A DNA stretch of 64,000 nt from Sphingobium fontiphilum (GCF_014196635.1 NZ_JACIEB010000002.1:485591-549590); one strand, 5' to 3'; positions 1-9,261 are shown, counted from the stretch's first letter. The notes: generated from the letters alone by a model not told the origin. Numbers and translations: made by a program.

Positions 1-208
1 GAGGCGCGCGCAACGCCACATATTGCCATAATTGCGCGTCGCCATTGCCCGGATGGGCAAGGATGTCGCCCGATTGCCCCAGCAGGTCGAGCGTCTGGAG
101 CACGATGACCAGCAGAGCCAGCACCGCCAATGTGCGAGTGACGAAAAGGCGCGCCATATAGAGGCTGACCTGGCGCGAGGGGAAGAATTGCCACTGGACC
201 GGGATCAT
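1..208 (-). CDS. lptG: LPS export permease LptG, N-terminal part only
   Basis: This is the first 69 codons of an inner-membrane permease; the rest lies beyond the left edge of the window. The start is an ATG at 208, 11 bases after the stop of lptF. The visible protein begins MIPVQWQFFPSRQVSLYMAR and continues into a hydrophobic segment (LAVLALLVIVLQTLDLLG), which is the usual first membrane helix of the YjgP/YjgQ family. In the known pathway LptF and LptG form the transmembrane dimer that, with LptB, drives lipopolysaccharide to the outer membrane. The call rests on this N-terminus plus the lptF-lptG order. Confidence 0.85.
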   Translation of the reverse strand, partial: MIPVQWQFFPSRQVSLYMARLFVTRTLAVLALLVIVLQTLDLLGQSGDILAHPGNGDAQLWQYVALRAP

Positions 209-219
209 GCGCGCATCCT

Positions 220-1422
220 TCAGCTATCCGCTTCGGCCACAGGGCGGGACCGGCGCACCAGCCGGCCGACCATCTTGCCGACCCGCGCGAACACCACCTC
301 CAGCGCGCCGATGGGCTGGCCGCCGGGGCGATGGGCGATGACATGATACATCCACAATATGATCCCGCCGAATATCAGGAAAGGTCCCCACAGGGCGATG
401 ATCGGGTCGATCCTGCCCAGGGCGCCGATGCTTTCGCCATATTGGTTCACCTTGTGATAGGTGACGATGAAGATGATCGACAGGAACACGCCCAGCGCCG
501 ATGTCGACCGCTTGGGCGGGATGGCGAAGGCCAGCGCCGCAAGCGGCAAGAGCAGCATCATCGCCACTTCCACCATGCGGAAATGGAAATTGGCGCGCAC
601 TTCGTGGCGCAGCTTGTCGGGCGTGCCGGGCGAGCGGCTGAGCAGCACCAGTTCGGGAATCGTCTTTTCCCGGTCGACGTCGCGCCCACGAAAATTCTCG
701 ATCTGCGGCAGGTCGATGGGCAGGTCATGGCTGGAAAAGGAGAGGATGCGCGGGCTTTCATAGCCCGGCGCGTCGTTCACCAGCACGCCGTTCCTGAGGC
801 GAAAGATGATGGTGTCGGGGTCATCCGTCGCCAGAAAACGTCCCTGTTCCGCCGTCACCGCCAGCGTCTGGCCATTGCGGTTGGCGGCGCGCACGAAAAT
901 ACCCTGAAGATCGCGGCCCTCGTCGCGACTGCGCTCGATGCGCAGCGTCATCCGCTTGCCCAGGCTGGTGAACTCGCCAACCTTGATCGATGCGCCCAGC
1001 GCCCCCGACCGCAATTCGAACCGCAACGCTTCATAGGCGTGACGGGACAGTGGCTGGACAAAACCCACAATGCCGAAATTGAGCAGGGCGAGCGCGATCG
1101 CGAACATATAGGGCACCCGCAACAACCGGCCATAGGACAGGCCGACGCCGCGCATCACGTCCAGTTCCGACGACAAGGCGAGCTTCCGGAACGCCAGCAA
1201 AATGCCCAGCATCAACCCGATGGGGATGCCCAGCGACAGATATTCGGGCAGCATATTGGCCAGCATCCGCCACACAACGCTGACCGGTCCGCCTTCGGCA
1301 GCGACGAAATCGAACAGGCTCAACATCTTGTCCAGAACCAGCAGCATCGCGGCGATGACCAGCGTGCCCAGCATGGGCACGGCGATCAGTCGGGCCAGAT
1401 ATCGGTCAACGGCGCTCAGCAT
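220..1422 (-). CDS. lptF: LPS export permease LptF
   Basis: About 400 residues of the YjgP/YjgQ family. Membrane helices occupy the N-terminal third (around residues 10-125), a soluble periplasmic jelly-roll-like part covers roughly 130-290, and three more helices close the protein (around 290-375). By family knowledge it pairs with LptG to move lipopolysaccharide from the inner membrane to the Lpt bridge. It is followed by lptG after 11 bases, so the two form one operon. The start is taken as the ATG at 1422. An in-frame TTG at 1428 is better spaced from a GGAA element, so a protein two residues longer is possible. Confidence 0.9.
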   Translation of the reverse strand: MLSAVDRYLARLIAVPMLGTLVIAAMLLVLDKMLSLFDFVAAEGGPVSVVWRMLANMLPEYLSLGIPIGLMLGILLAFRKLALSSELDVMRGVGLSYGRLLRVPYMFAIALALLNFGIVGFVQPLSRHAYEALRFELRSGALGASIKVGEFTSLGKRMTLRIERSRDEGRDLQGIFVRAANRNGQTLAVTAEQGRFLATDDPDTIIFRLRNGVLVNDAPGYESPRILSFSSHDLPIDLPQIENFRGRDVDREKTIPELVLLSRSPGTPDKLRHEVRANFHFRMVEVAMMLLLPLAALAFAIPPKRSTSALGVFLSIIFIVTYHKVNQYGESIGALGRIDPIIALWGPFLIFGGIILWMYHVIAHRPGGQPIGALEVVFARVGKMVGRLVRRSRPVAEADS

Positions 1423-1556
1423 TTTCAATATGTCGTCGTTCCATCACCATTTTTTGGCCGCAAACCCGGCCCATATCCGAATCCAACCAGCGGGGCGAAC
1501 AGGGGCTCGCCGTCCGGATCACCGGGCAGGCTATAGCTACCAGGAGTCGAGAGGTC

Positions 1557-2045
1557 ATGTTGAAATTTGCATCGGGATTGCTGACGGTCGGGGCGCTCAT
1601 CGCGTCCACGCCCGCCCTGTCCCAGAGGCAGGAGATCGGAAACGACATGAGCCGGTGCGCCGCATCTGCGCGCGGTCCGGCCGTGCTGGTCGACGTCAGC
1701 GGTTTCGCCAGCGGCACGGGCAATGTGCGTATCCAATCCTATCCGGCGACCAAAGCGGCCTGGCTGGCGAAGGGCGAATGGATCAACCGGATCGAAACCG
1801 GCGCCCGCCCGGCAAGCGGCGCCATGCGTTTTTGTCTGCCGGTGCCCCAGCCGGGGCGCTACGCCATCGCGGTGCGGCATGACCGCAACGGCAATGGCAA
1901 GACCGACATCAGCCAGGATGGCGGCGGATTTTCCAACAATCCGTCGATCAACATCTTCAACCTCGGCAAACCGGGGGTCGAAAAGGCCGCGTTCCATGCC
2001 GGGCCGGGCGTGACCCGCATCTCCATCAAACTCCAATATATGTAA
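1557..2045 (+). CDS. DUF2141 domain secreted protein
   Basis: A 162-residue protein with a clear Sec signal peptide (about residues 1-22, cleavage after TPALS). The mature part has the DUF2141 pattern: a beta-rich fold and a conserved stretch HDRNGNGKTD around residue 105, which resembles a calcium-binding Asp/Asn loop, followed by NNPSINIFNL. No enzymatic function is established for the family. A GAGAGG ribosome-binding site precedes the ATG. The lipid-kinase gene follows after 6 bases, with its ribosome-binding site overlapping this stop codon, so the two are probably co-transcribed and translationally coupled. Probably periplasmic. Confidence 0.85.
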   Translation: MLKFASGLLTVGALIASTPALSQRQEIGNDMSRCAASARGPAVLVDVSGFASGTGNVRIQSYPATKAAWLAKGEWINRIETGARPASGAMRFCLPVPQPGRYAIAVRHDRNGNGKTDISQDGGGFSNNPSINIFNLGKPGVEKAAFHAGPGVTRISIKLQYM

Positions 2046-2051
2046 GGGGCC

Positions 2052-3017
2052 ATGGTTCGCGTCGCACTCCTGTCCAACCCCAAATCGACGGGCAACCGGC
2101 AAACCCTGCCGCGCGTGCGGAGCTATTGCGCGAACCACCCCGACATTTTCCATTATGAGGTCGAACATGTCGACCAGATCGGCCGGGCGCTGCAAACCAT
2201 CGCCCGCGTCGATCCGGTCGTCATCGTCATCAATGGCGGCGACGGCACGGTTCAGGCGGCGCTGACCGAACTCTATCAGGGCCAGCATTTTCAGGGCGGC
2301 GCGCCGCCCATCGCGGTGCTGCCCAATGGCAAGACCAACCTGATCGCGCTCGACCTTGGCATCCATGGCGATCCGATCAAGGCGCTGGAGCGCATCGTCG
2401 AGATCGCCAAGGCGGGCGTGGAGGACCATGTCGTCGCCCGCGAACTGATCGCCCTGTCGGATGGTCGCGCCGAACGGCCGGTGCTGGGCATGTTCCTGGG
2501 CGGCGCGGGGCTGGCCGATTACATGCTTTACTGCCGCAACCGCATCTATCCGCTGGGCCTGTCCAATGGGCTGAGCCATTTTCTCACGGCCTTGGCCGTG
2601 CTGGCGTCGCTGCTTCTGGGCATTCGCGGGCGTTACATGCCGCCGTCGGCCCGGCCGGTCAGCATTTCCCTGATCCGCGAAGGCCAATTGGTCGGACGAT
2701 TCGCGGTGCTGATCGTCACCACGCTCGAAAAGCTGCTGCTCGGCGCTCGCCCGGGCGATGGCGCGCGCGGCCATATGAAGCTGGTCGCCGTCGACCAGAG
2801 CGCCCCCGCCCTTTTGCGCTTGCTATGGGCCAGCCTTTCCGGCCGGGTGGGCAAGGCGCGGATGCAGGGCGTCCATTTCGAACAGGGCGACATGATCCGC
2901 ATCGAGGGCGACCGCAGCAGCGTGATCCTGGACGGCGAGCTGTTCGAAGCGACCGAAGGCCACCCCATCGTCCTCAAATCGACCCAGCCGGTCCCCTTCC
3001 TGCGCCTCGCGGCCTGA
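2052..3017 (+). CDS. diacylglycerol/lipid kinase family protein
   Basis: 321 residues with the catalytic fold of the DAGK/YegS/sphingosine-kinase family. The nucleotide-binding motif NGGDGTVQAAL lies near residue 63, and PIAVLPNGKTN follows near residue 95. A hydrophobic stretch around 180-195 (FLTALAVLASLLLGI) could touch the membrane. The C-terminal beta domain carries the family ending with EGDRSSVILDGE. It likely phosphorylates a membrane lipid; the substrate cannot be told from sequence. It lies 6 bases after the DUF2141 gene and meets the methyltransferase gene tail to tail with a 3-base gap. Confidence 0.8.
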   Translation: MVRVALLSNPKSTGNRQTLPRVRSYCANHPDIFHYEVEHVDQIGRALQTIARVDPVVIVINGGDGTVQAALTELYQGQHFQGGAPPIAVLPNGKTNLIALDLGIHGDPIKALERIVEIAKAGVEDHVVARELIALSDGRAERPVLGMFLGGAGLADYMLYCRNRIYPLGLSNGLSHFLTALAVLASLLLGIRGRYMPPSARPVSISLIREGQLVGRFAVLIVTTLEKLLLGARPGDGARGHMKLVAVDQSAPALLRLLWASLSGRVGKARMQGVHFEQGDMIRIEGDRSSVILDGELFEATEGHPIVLKSTQPVPFLRLAA

Positions 3018-3020
3018 TCG

Positions 3021-3869
3021 TCACTCTTTCGATTTCAGCGCCTGCGCCAGCGACACCGTGGCGCTACCCCGGCGCGCGGGTTTCGCCTGGCTGGGGTCGG
3101 GCGCCCAGCCGCTCAGATAAATGACCGCGATCCGCTCGGACGTCTTGCCGTCGGGGTCGGCAGCGGCGGCGAAATGCGCCGCCGCCCGCGCCAGCACGGC
3201 GCGCGTCAGCATCGGCGGGCGCGACATCAACGCCTGCCCCGCACCCATGCCGCGCAGATCATCCATCAGCGCGAACAGGCTGGAATAACGCACGGTCAGC
3301 GTATCGCCGTCCGCCACCGGCATGGCGAAACCGGCGCGGGAAAGCAGGTCGCCCGCCGCCCGCACATCCACCTGCGGGTGGATATGCTGCCCGGCCCGGT
3401 CGCCCTCCCCCGCCATCAGCGCGGCGCGGAGGCGGGGCAACGATCCCGCACCCGCAAACGCCGCCAGCATCAGCCCGTCGGGCCGCAACAGCCGCCGCAT
3501 CTGAATGAGAGCGCCGGGCAGGTCGTTGACGCTGTCCAGCGTGCCGCAGCACAGGATCAGGTCGAAACTTCCTTCGGCAAAGGGCAGCGCATCCTCCTGC
3601 GCCTGAATGCCCCCGCGCGCGGCGGCGTTGACCGCGCCGGGATCGACACAGGTCACGGCCTTGCCCATCGCGCTCAGCGCCATGCGCGCGCTATCATCGG
3701 GGCAACCGATGACCAGCGCATCGGGCAGGTTCCGCTGCACATCGCCCAGCCGGTCGAGCAGTTCGTCCAGCATCGCGCGATAAAGGAAATCATGGTCGGC
3801 AAAACCCGGCGCGGCGCGATCACGGCGGCGCGCGCGCAGGGCGGGATCGAAAACGACGGGGGCGCTCAT
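3021..3869 (-). CDS. class I SAM-dependent methyltransferase (BioC/NDUFAF5-like)
   Basis: 282 residues from the ATG at 3869. The sequence has a degenerate motif I (ALVIGCPDDSARMAL), a motif-II-like acidic region (VTCVDPGA) and a post-motif block (FDLILCCGTLDSVNDLPGAL, then LLRPDGLMLAAF) typical of Rossmann methyltransferases. The start MSAPVVFDPALRARRRDRAA matches the family containing mitochondrial NDUFAF5 and bacterial BioC-like proteins. The usual GxGxG is replaced by GCPDD, so SAM binding is inferred from the fold and not from a perfect motif. It diverges from comF with 44 bases between starts. The substrate is unknown. Confidence 0.75.
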   Translation of the reverse strand: MSAPVVFDPALRARRRDRAAPGFADHDFLYRAMLDELLDRLGDVQRNLPDALVIGCPDDSARMALSAMGKAVTCVDPGAVNAAARGGIQAQEDALPFAEGSFDLILCCGTLDSVNDLPGALIQMRRLLRPDGLMLAAFAGAGSLPRLRAALMAGEGDRAGQHIHPQVDVRAAGDLLSRAGFAMPVADGDTLTVRYSSLFALMDDLRGMGAGQALMSRPPMLTRAVLARAAAHFAAAADPDGKTSERIAVIYLSGWAPDPSQAKPARRGSATVSLAQALKSKE

Positions 3870-3913
3870 GCGCGGCCTTGTGCAACCGCGCGCGAGGAAG
3901 GACAAGGGGGGCG

Positions 3914-4669
3914 ATGGTCCCAGTCGCGCTCCCCGCCGCCGCCCGCGCCGCCTGCCGCTTCGCGCTCGATTATGCGCTGCCGCCGCGCTGCCCCGGTTGC
4001 GGCGTGATCGTGCAGGAGCAACATGGCTTCTGCCTCGATTGCTGGGGCAAGATGCGTTTTCTCGGGCCGCCCTGTTGCGCGCGGTGCGGCGCGCCCTTCG
4101 ACCATGATAGGGGCGAAGGCGCGGAATGCGGCGCATGCATCGCCGCGCCGCCGCCATGGGACAGCGCGCGCGCCGTGCTGGCCTATGGCGATGTCGCGCG
4201 GACGGTGGCGCTGCGCCTCAAATATGGGCGGCGCATCGGCCTTGCGCGGCTGATCGCCGGCCATATGGCGCGGCATGTGCTCCCTGATGGCCGCGACGCC
4301 ATGCTCATCATGCCGGTGCCGCTACACCGCTGGCGGCTCTGGTGGCGCGGCTTCAACCAGTCGGCACTGATCGGCGGCCAACTCGCCCGGCTGACCGGCG
4401 TGGCGCAGGATCGCGACGGGCTGCGGCGGATCAGGCGCACCCCGCCGCTGCGCGGCATGAACGCCCGGCAAAGGGCGCGCGCCGTCAGCGGCGCCTTTGC
4501 GCTGGCCGACGGGCATGATGTGCGCGGGCGGGCGGTGCTGCTGATCGACGACATTCACACCAGCGGGGCCACCGCCGCAGCCTGCGCCCGCCTGCTGCGG
4601 CAAAAAGGGGCCGCCAGCGTCCACCTCCTTTGCTGGGCGCGGGTGTTGCCGGAGGATGCAGGCGATTGA
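3914..4669 (+). CDS. comF: ComF family phosphoribosyltransferase-like protein
   Basis: About 251 residues from the ATG at 3914, chosen for its purine-rich AAGGGGGG just upstream; an in-frame TTG at 3878 would add 12 residues. The N-terminus carries a zinc-ribbon-like set of cysteines (CPGC, CLDC, CCARCGAPF, CGAC). The C-terminus has the PRPP-binding loop VLLIDDIHTSGATAAAC. These are the two halves of the ComF family, which supports DNA uptake in competent bacteria, though the molecular role in other bacteria is unclear. It is followed 52 bases later by a glutaredoxin gene. Confidence 0.88.
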   Translation: MVPVALPAAARAACRFALDYALPPRCPGCGVIVQEQHGFCLDCWGKMRFLGPPCCARCGAPFDHDRGEGAECGACIAAPPPWDSARAVLAYGDVARTVALRLKYGRRIGLARLIAGHMARHVLPDGRDAMLIMPVPLHRWRLWWRGFNQSALIGGQLARLTGVAQDRDGLRRIRRTPPLRGMNARQRARAVSGAFALADGHDVRGRAVLLIDDIHTSGATAAACARLLRQKGAASVHLLCWARVLPEDAGD

Positions 4670-4721
4670 CAAATGGCGTCAGGCGCACAATTTCGGTTTT
4701 TCAGGAGGCATTTGGAGCATT

Positions 4722-4979
4722 ATGGCGCGGGTCGAGATCTATACCAAATCATGGTGCGGCTATTGCGCGCGGGCCAAGGATCTTCTGTCGCGCAAGGGCG
4801 TGGCCTTTGACGAATATGATATCTCGATGGGCGGCCCAAAGCGGCAGGAAATGCTTGAACGCGCGCCCGGCGCCGCCACCGTGCCCCAGATTTTCATCGA
4901 CAATCATCATGTCGGCGGCTGCGACGATCTGGTCGCGCTCAACCGTTCGGGCAGGCTCGACCCGCTGCTCGGCCTCTGA
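4722..4979 (+). CDS. grxC: glutaredoxin 3 (GrxC)
   Basis: 85 residues from the ATG at 4722, preceded by a GGAG ribosome-binding site. A complete thioredoxin-fold glutaredoxin with the dithiol active site CGYC (KSWCGYCARAK), the cis-proline segment ATVPQIFI and the glutathione-binding GGCDDL. It reduces protein disulfides and glutathione adducts in the cytoplasm. It sits in a tight run with the carbon-nitrogen hydrolase (6 bases downstream) and DUF1178, an arrangement typical of alphaproteobacteria. Confidence 0.95.
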   Translation: MARVEIYTKSWCGYCARAKDLLSRKGVAFDEYDISMGGPKRQEMLERAPGAATVPQIFIDNHHVGGCDDLVALNRSGRLDPLLGL

Positions 4980-4985
4980 TCCATA

Positions 4986-5816
4986 ATGCGCGCCGCCCTG
5001 TTCCAGATGTGCAGCGGGATCGACCCGGCCGCCAACGCCGCCGCGATCGTCGACGCCGCCGCGCGGGCCAAGGCGGAAGGGGCCGACATCATGTTCACCC
5101 CCGAAATGGTGGGCTATCTTGACCGCGACCGCAAACGCGCGGCGGCGACGTTGAAGAACGAGGCGCACGATCCCGTGCTGGCCGCCGCCCGCGAAGCCGC
5201 CGCGCGCCATGGCCTGTGGCTGCATCTTGGCTCGCTCGCCTTTCGCGACGAACGCAGCGACGGGCGCTGGGCCAATCGCAGCCTGATGATCGACCATCGC
5301 GGCGAGATTCGCGCCCGATATGACAAGATCCACCTGTTCGACGTCGACCTCGCCAATGGCGAAAGCTGGCGCGAATCGGCGGTCTATGGCCCTGGCGAAC
5401 ATGTCGTTGCGGTCGACACCCCCTGGGCGCGCATGGGCATGAGCGTCTGTTACGACATGCGCTTTCCCGATCTTTACCGGGCGCTGACCAACGCGGGGGC
5501 CATCGTGCTGCTCGCCCCCGCCGCCTTCACCGTGCCGACCGGCATGGCCCATTGGCATGTGCTGCTGCGCGCCCGCGCGATCGAGGCGGGCGCCTTCGTC
5601 ATCGCCGCCGCGCAGAGCGGCGACCATCAGGACGGACGGCAGACCTATGGCCACAGCCTGATCGTCGACCCGTGGGGCGATGTGCTGCTCGACATGGGCC
5701 GCGACAATGGCGTGGCGCTGGTCGACATCGACCTTGCCCGCGTGGACGAGGTGCGCGCCCGTGTGCCCGCCATCGCCAATCGGCGCGCTCTGCCCGCCAT
5801 GGTGGACATCGCATGA
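4986..5816 (+). CDS. carbon-nitrogen hydrolase (Nit-type amidase)
   Basis: 276 residues of the nitrilase superfamily with the full Glu-Lys-Cys triad: Glu in FTPEMV (near 39), Lys in YDKIHLFDVD (near 115) and Cys in MSVCYDMRFPDLY (near 153). The sequence is closest in style to the Nit1/Nit2 branch. That branch includes deaminated-glutathione amidase and omega-amidase, which repair or recycle alpha-keto-amide by-products. The neighbouring glutaredoxin gene would fit a link to glutathione chemistry, but this is inference. The stop overlaps the DUF1178 start in ATGA, so the two are translationally coupled. Confidence 0.88.
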   Translation: MRAALFQMCSGIDPAANAAAIVDAAARAKAEGADIMFTPEMVGYLDRDRKRAAATLKNEAHDPVLAAAREAAARHGLWLHLGSLAFRDERSDGRWANRSLMIDHRGEIRARYDKIHLFDVDLANGESWRESAVYGPGEHVVAVDTPWARMGMSVCYDMRFPDLYRALTNAGAIVLLAPAAFTVPTGMAHWHVLLRARAIEAGAFVIAAAQSGDHQDGRQTYGHSLIVDPWGDVLLDMGRDNGVALVDIDLARVDEVRARVPAIANRRALPAMVDIA

Positions 5817-6292
5817 TCGTGTTCGACCTTCGCTGCGCGGGCGCTGGCCATGTGTTTGAAGCCTGGTTCGGCTCCAGCGCCGATTATGAGGATCAGCGCG
5901 CACGGGGCCTGCTGAGCTGCCCTGTCTGCGGCGACAGCCAGGTGACGAAGGCGGTCATGGCGCCAGCCGTCGCGCCCAAATCCAACAGCCGCCCCGCATC
6001 GCCGCCGACCCGGAGCCTGGCTGCGCCCGTGCCCATGGGAACCGAACCGGACATGGCGAAGATGCGCGCGTTGATGGAGACATTGGCGCAGGCGCAGAGC
6101 AAGGCGCTGGAAAATTCCACCTGGGTCGGCCGCGATTTCGCCGATCAGGCCCGCGCCATGCATTATGGCGAACAGGATCATCAACGCATCCACGGCGACG
6201 TCGCCCCCGAAGAGGCCCGCTCGCTGATCGAGGAAGGGGTGCCGGTCGCCCCGCTGCCCTTCCCCGTAGTGCCGCCCAAAGCCAGGAATTGA
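5813..6292 (+). CDS. DUF1178 family protein
   Basis: 159 residues starting MIVFDLRCAGAGHVFEAWF, the conserved opening of DUF1178. A CPVCG motif near residue 41 probably binds metal together with an upstream cysteine. The middle (about 50-80) is Pro/Ala-rich and probably disordered. The C-terminal half contains the family block VGRDFADQARAMHYGE. The start is the ATG overlapping the stop of the hydrolase gene (ATGA). Function is unknown, but the pairing with a Nit-type hydrolase recurs in alphaproteobacteria. Confidence 0.88.
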   Translation: MIVFDLRCAGAGHVFEAWFGSSADYEDQRARGLLSCPVCGDSQVTKAVMAPAVAPKSNSRPASPPTRSLAAPVPMGTEPDMAKMRALMETLAQAQSKALENSTWVGRDFADQARAMHYGEQDHQRIHGDVAPEEARSLIEEGVPVAPLPFPVVPPKARN

Positions 6293-6328
6293 CGCCGAAG
6301 GCGGGCCATAATAGAGCCGGAGCCGGGC

Positions 6329-6405
6329 GCACCCATAGCTCAGCAGGATAGAGCATCAGATTCCTAATCTGGGGGCCACTGGTTCGAATCCAGTTGGGTG
6401 CACCA
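6329..6405 (+). tRNA. tRNA-Arg (anticodon CCT)
   Basis: A complete 77-base cloverleaf with encoded CCA. The acceptor stem is GCACCCA (6329-6335) with TGGGTGC (6395-6401), discriminator A at 6402 and CCA at 6403-6405. The anticodon loop 6361-6367 is TTCCTAA with CCT at 6363-6365, closed by a 5-bp stem with one T-G pair. The T arm contains GGTTCGAATCC. It reads AGG codons. The IS3 transposase remnant begins about 55 bases after its 3' end, making this tRNA a possible integration site for the accessory block to its right. Confidence 0.97.
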
Positions 6406-6460
6406 TCTCCTCCCTTCCCCCCGACAAGTCGGATAAAAGCGCGAAGGGAGAGGATGTTAG

Positions 6461-6610
6461 CACAAGGTCTCGACGGAGAGTCTCCATCGTCTGGGTGTTG
6501 CGGTGAACTGGCTGGACGGCGACTTTGCCGCCGATGCCCCTAGCCGTAAATGGGCGGGCGACATTACCTATGTCTGGAGGTCAGAGGGCTGGCTCTCCCT
6601 TGCCGTCATC
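6461..6610 (+). pseudogene. IS3-family transposase OrfB, internal fragment
   Basis: About 50 codons in one frame, from the AAG at 6464, read like the catalytic-domain entry of an IS3 OrfB. They include NWLDGDFAADAPSRKWAGD, then ITYVW and EGWLSLAVI; intact relatives have [32 protein letters not shown]. There is no start codon, and similarity ends near 6609 where the kinase gene stops on the other strand. The rest of the element is absent here. It is a scar of an old insertion or recombination next to tRNA-Arg. A remnant of an OrfA of the same general type lies at 15978. Confidence 0.8.
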
Positions 6611-9005
6611 ATTTGCCCAGACGATCCAGGCCGGTCTGCATAATGCGGATACGACGATGGCGAGGCGCAGCAAGCAACGTCTTTTCCAAGTATCTGGCTT
6701 CCTCTCCCGATCTTCCATCGCCGAAATGGCCAGCGACCCCAGCAAATTTGTGCAGTTCTTCGGCGAGTTTGATAATGTCGGGATCTGTTGCCTCACCCTG
6801 CTCAATCATCGCATTAATCAGCCTGAGCACCGCGGCCCTTCGGTCGACATAGCGGCCATGTAGAGAGGCGTTGGGCGACGATCGGGCTTGCGCGGGCGCG
6901 GATTTAGCAGCCGGTACAAATTTGGTTATGGCGGCCTTGAGCGCGTCTATCCGCACCGGTTTTCCAATATGGTCCTGCATACCGCTAGCCAGGCAGATGG
7001 CGGCATCTTCGGGATAAGCATTTGCGGTGAGCGCAACGATCGGCAGCGTTTCGGCATCATAGCCAAGCTGCCGCAACTGTCGGGTGGCGTCGAGCCCGCT
7101 CAAACCCGGCATTTGCACATCCATCAGCACGAGATCGAACGGTTTGCCCTGGTCTGCGGCGCTTTTGACCATCTCAATCACGCTATGGCCGTCAGAGGCA
7201 ACTTTCGGGACCATTCCGACCTGCTGCGCCATCGCGACCATGAGCACCCGATTGATGTCATGGTCCTCTGCAATCAGGACGCGAAGTGGATTGGACGCTC
7301 CAACTGCGCGCCGATCGGCTTCATCATTATCCAACGGAGGCGCAAAATCGCTGAATATGGTTTCCACTTCCAGAGGCAGCGAAACTGTAAAGGTTGCGCC
7401 CTTGCCGACGGTGCTTTCCACATCGATGCTGCCGCCCATGAGCTTGACCAGCTCGCTGCTGATCGACAAACCCAATCCGGTCCCGCCAAATGATTGTGCG
7501 ATCGAAGGGTCTGCCTGGTCAAACTGCTCGAATATTGCATCGAGTCGGTCAGGTGCGATGCCGACGCCGGTATCAGCCACTTCCAGCACCAACCGCCTGG
7601 AATCATGCCTGGTTTCCATGCGCGCTCTCAGGGTCACCGATCCTTCGGGCGTGAACTTTACGGCATTGTCCAAAAGATTGAGCACGATCTGACGAACCCG
7701 TAACGGGTCGCCCTTGATCAGTTGCGGAAGCGTAGGGTCGATGTTCAACCGCAAATCGACATTCTTGGATCGCGCGATCGGCTCGATGAGGCTGGTGCAT
7801 AGCCGCAGCTTCTTTCGAATATCCACTTGGCTGTCGGCTATGTCCATCCGGCCCGCCCCGATTTTCGAAATGTCGAGAATGTGGTTGAGCAATGTCATCA
7901 TCGCCTTGCCGGAATCGGCTATCAGTTCGGCATAGCCCCTCTGCCTGGGCGTCAGGTCGCTGGCCAGCAGCAGGTCGGTAAAACCGATCACGCCGTTCAT
8001 CGGCGTCCGGATCTCATGGCTCATATTCGCCAGGAATCGCGATTTGGCTTGCACCGCCGCGTCCGCCTTGCGCTTTTCTTCGATCAGTTCGAGCTGCATC
8101 TGGTGTCGGGCGGTTATATCCTGGAAAACACCGACGAGCGCGACCGGAACGCCATCCTTTTTCTCGAGCGCGCCCATGGCCCGGACCCGCAGAGATTGCC
8201 CCGATGCGTTGATGAATTCGGTTTCGATGTCGTACGGCTCTCCCGTCGCTATAGTGTTGTCGATGCACGCCTTCATCAGCGCGCGGGCATGGGGTGGGTA
8301 AAAATCCAGCGCGGTATGAAGCGGAATTCCCTCGCTCACCGGCACGCCATGAATGGCATATGTCTGTTCCGACCAGTAAGCGGTATTGTCGCGCAGTGAC
8401 AGCCGCCATGACCCCATATTCGCCAGCTTTTCGGCATCACGGAACTGGCGGTGTGTCGTCTCCAACGCCTCCAGCGCCTGCGCGCGCTCAGCCGCAAGCT
8501 CGATGCTGTTCTGGGAAGAGCGCCGCGCCTCAAGCAGCGCCTCTACGACCTTCGCCAAATCGCGCAGGGTCGCGACATCGTCGTCGTCCATGCGCCTGGG
8601 CTTGTCGTCGATCACGCATAGCGTACCGACCGGCAAACGCCTGTCGGTCCTGCCACAGACGATGTGGACGGGCACGCCGGCATAGAAGCGAACATGAGGC
8701 GGTCCGGAGACGACCGGATTGAGGGCAAAGCCGGGATCCGCCTTTGCGTCGGGTATGATCAGGATATCGTTTGCGGCGATTGTGTGGCCGCAAAAGCCGA
8801 TTTCGCGCGGGGTCTGATCGATGTCTATGCCGGATCGCGCCTTGAACCATTGACGCTTTTCGCCGACCAGCGAAATGAGTGCAATTTTCGTCCTGAGCAG
8901 CCGTTGGGCGGCGCTGACAATGGCGTCATATTCGGGCTCCCGGCCGCTGTCCATCACACCGGTCTGCGCCAGCGCATCCAGGCGCTCTTTCTCACTGTAG
9001 ATCAT
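6609..9005 (-). CDS. hybrid sensor histidine kinase: GAF-PAS-HisKA-HATPase-REC-HPt
   Basis: 798 residues from the ATG at 9005 (start MIYSEKERLDAL, behind a G-rich site). Domains in order: GAF (about 15-160, with GFCGHTI and FYAGVPV), PAS (about 190-300), HisKA with NMSHEIRTPMNG (His330), HATPase with NLLDNAVKFT (Asn near 447), DTGVGIAP and GGTGLGLSI, a receiver domain with LMDVQMPGLSG (Asp629), and an HPt-like tail with LHKFAGVAGHFG (His752). No membrane helices are seen, so it is probably cytoplasmic and senses through GAF/PAS. It is divergent from a FixJ-type regulator across 256 bases. Its stop codon touches a transposase fragment, so the natural C-terminus may have been trimmed. Confidence 0.9.
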   Translation of the reverse strand: MIYSEKERLDALAQTGVMDSGREPEYDAIVSAAQRLLRTKIALISLVGEKRQWFKARSGIDIDQTPREIGFCGHTIAANDILIIPDAKADPGFALNPVVSGPPHVRFYAGVPVHIVCGRTDRRLPVGTLCVIDDKPRRMDDDDVATLRDLAKVVEALLEARRSSQNSIELAAERAQALEALETTHRQFRDAEKLANMGSWRLSLRDNTAYWSEQTYAIHGVPVSEGIPLHTALDFYPPHARALMKACIDNTIATGEPYDIETEFINASGQSLRVRAMGALEKKDGVPVALVGVFQDITARHQMQLELIEEKRKADAAVQAKSRFLANMSHEIRTPMNGVIGFTDLLLASDLTPRQRGYAELIADSGKAMMTLLNHILDISKIGAGRMDIADSQVDIRKKLRLCTSLIEPIARSKNVDLRLNIDPTLPQLIKGDPLRVRQIVLNLLDNAVKFTPEGSVTLRARMETRHDSRRLVLEVADTGVGIAPDRLDAIFEQFDQADPSIAQSFGGTGLGLSISSELVKLMGGSIDVESTVGKGATFTVSLPLEVETIFSDFAPPLDNDEADRRAVGASNPLRVLIAEDHDINRVLMVAMAQQVGMVPKVASDGHSVIEMVKSAADQGKPFDLVLMDVQMPGLSGLDATRQLRQLGYDAETLPIVALTANAYPEDAAICLASGMQDHIGKPVRIDALKAAITKFVPAAKSAPAQARSSPNASLHGRYVDRRAAVLRLINAMIEQGEATDPDIIKLAEELHKFAGVAGHFGDGRSGEEARYLEKTLLAAPRHRRIRIMQTGLDRLGK

Positions 9006-9261
9006 GGCCGCCCCCCTACCCGCTCCATCATCCACAGAGCGAGATCCGTCATTGGCCACTGTCGTTACCCGATTGTGATGCCCGCGCAATGGGCGCGGCT
9101 GTTCCCATTCCTATAGGACAGGCCAAATGATCGTTGAAACCGCAAGACCGCGCCGCTAACGAATATCCAAACTGGATATAAAATCGAGGGGCGCAATCCG
9201 AACCAAAAGGCGGGCAGTCCAGTGCCTGAGACCTTAGTTCGTTCCGAGGATTCAGCACGGC

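Noticed and set aside
1425..2774. A 449-codon minus-strand open frame
   Set aside because: Antisense to DUF2141 and the lipid kinase, both with good motifs and start sites.
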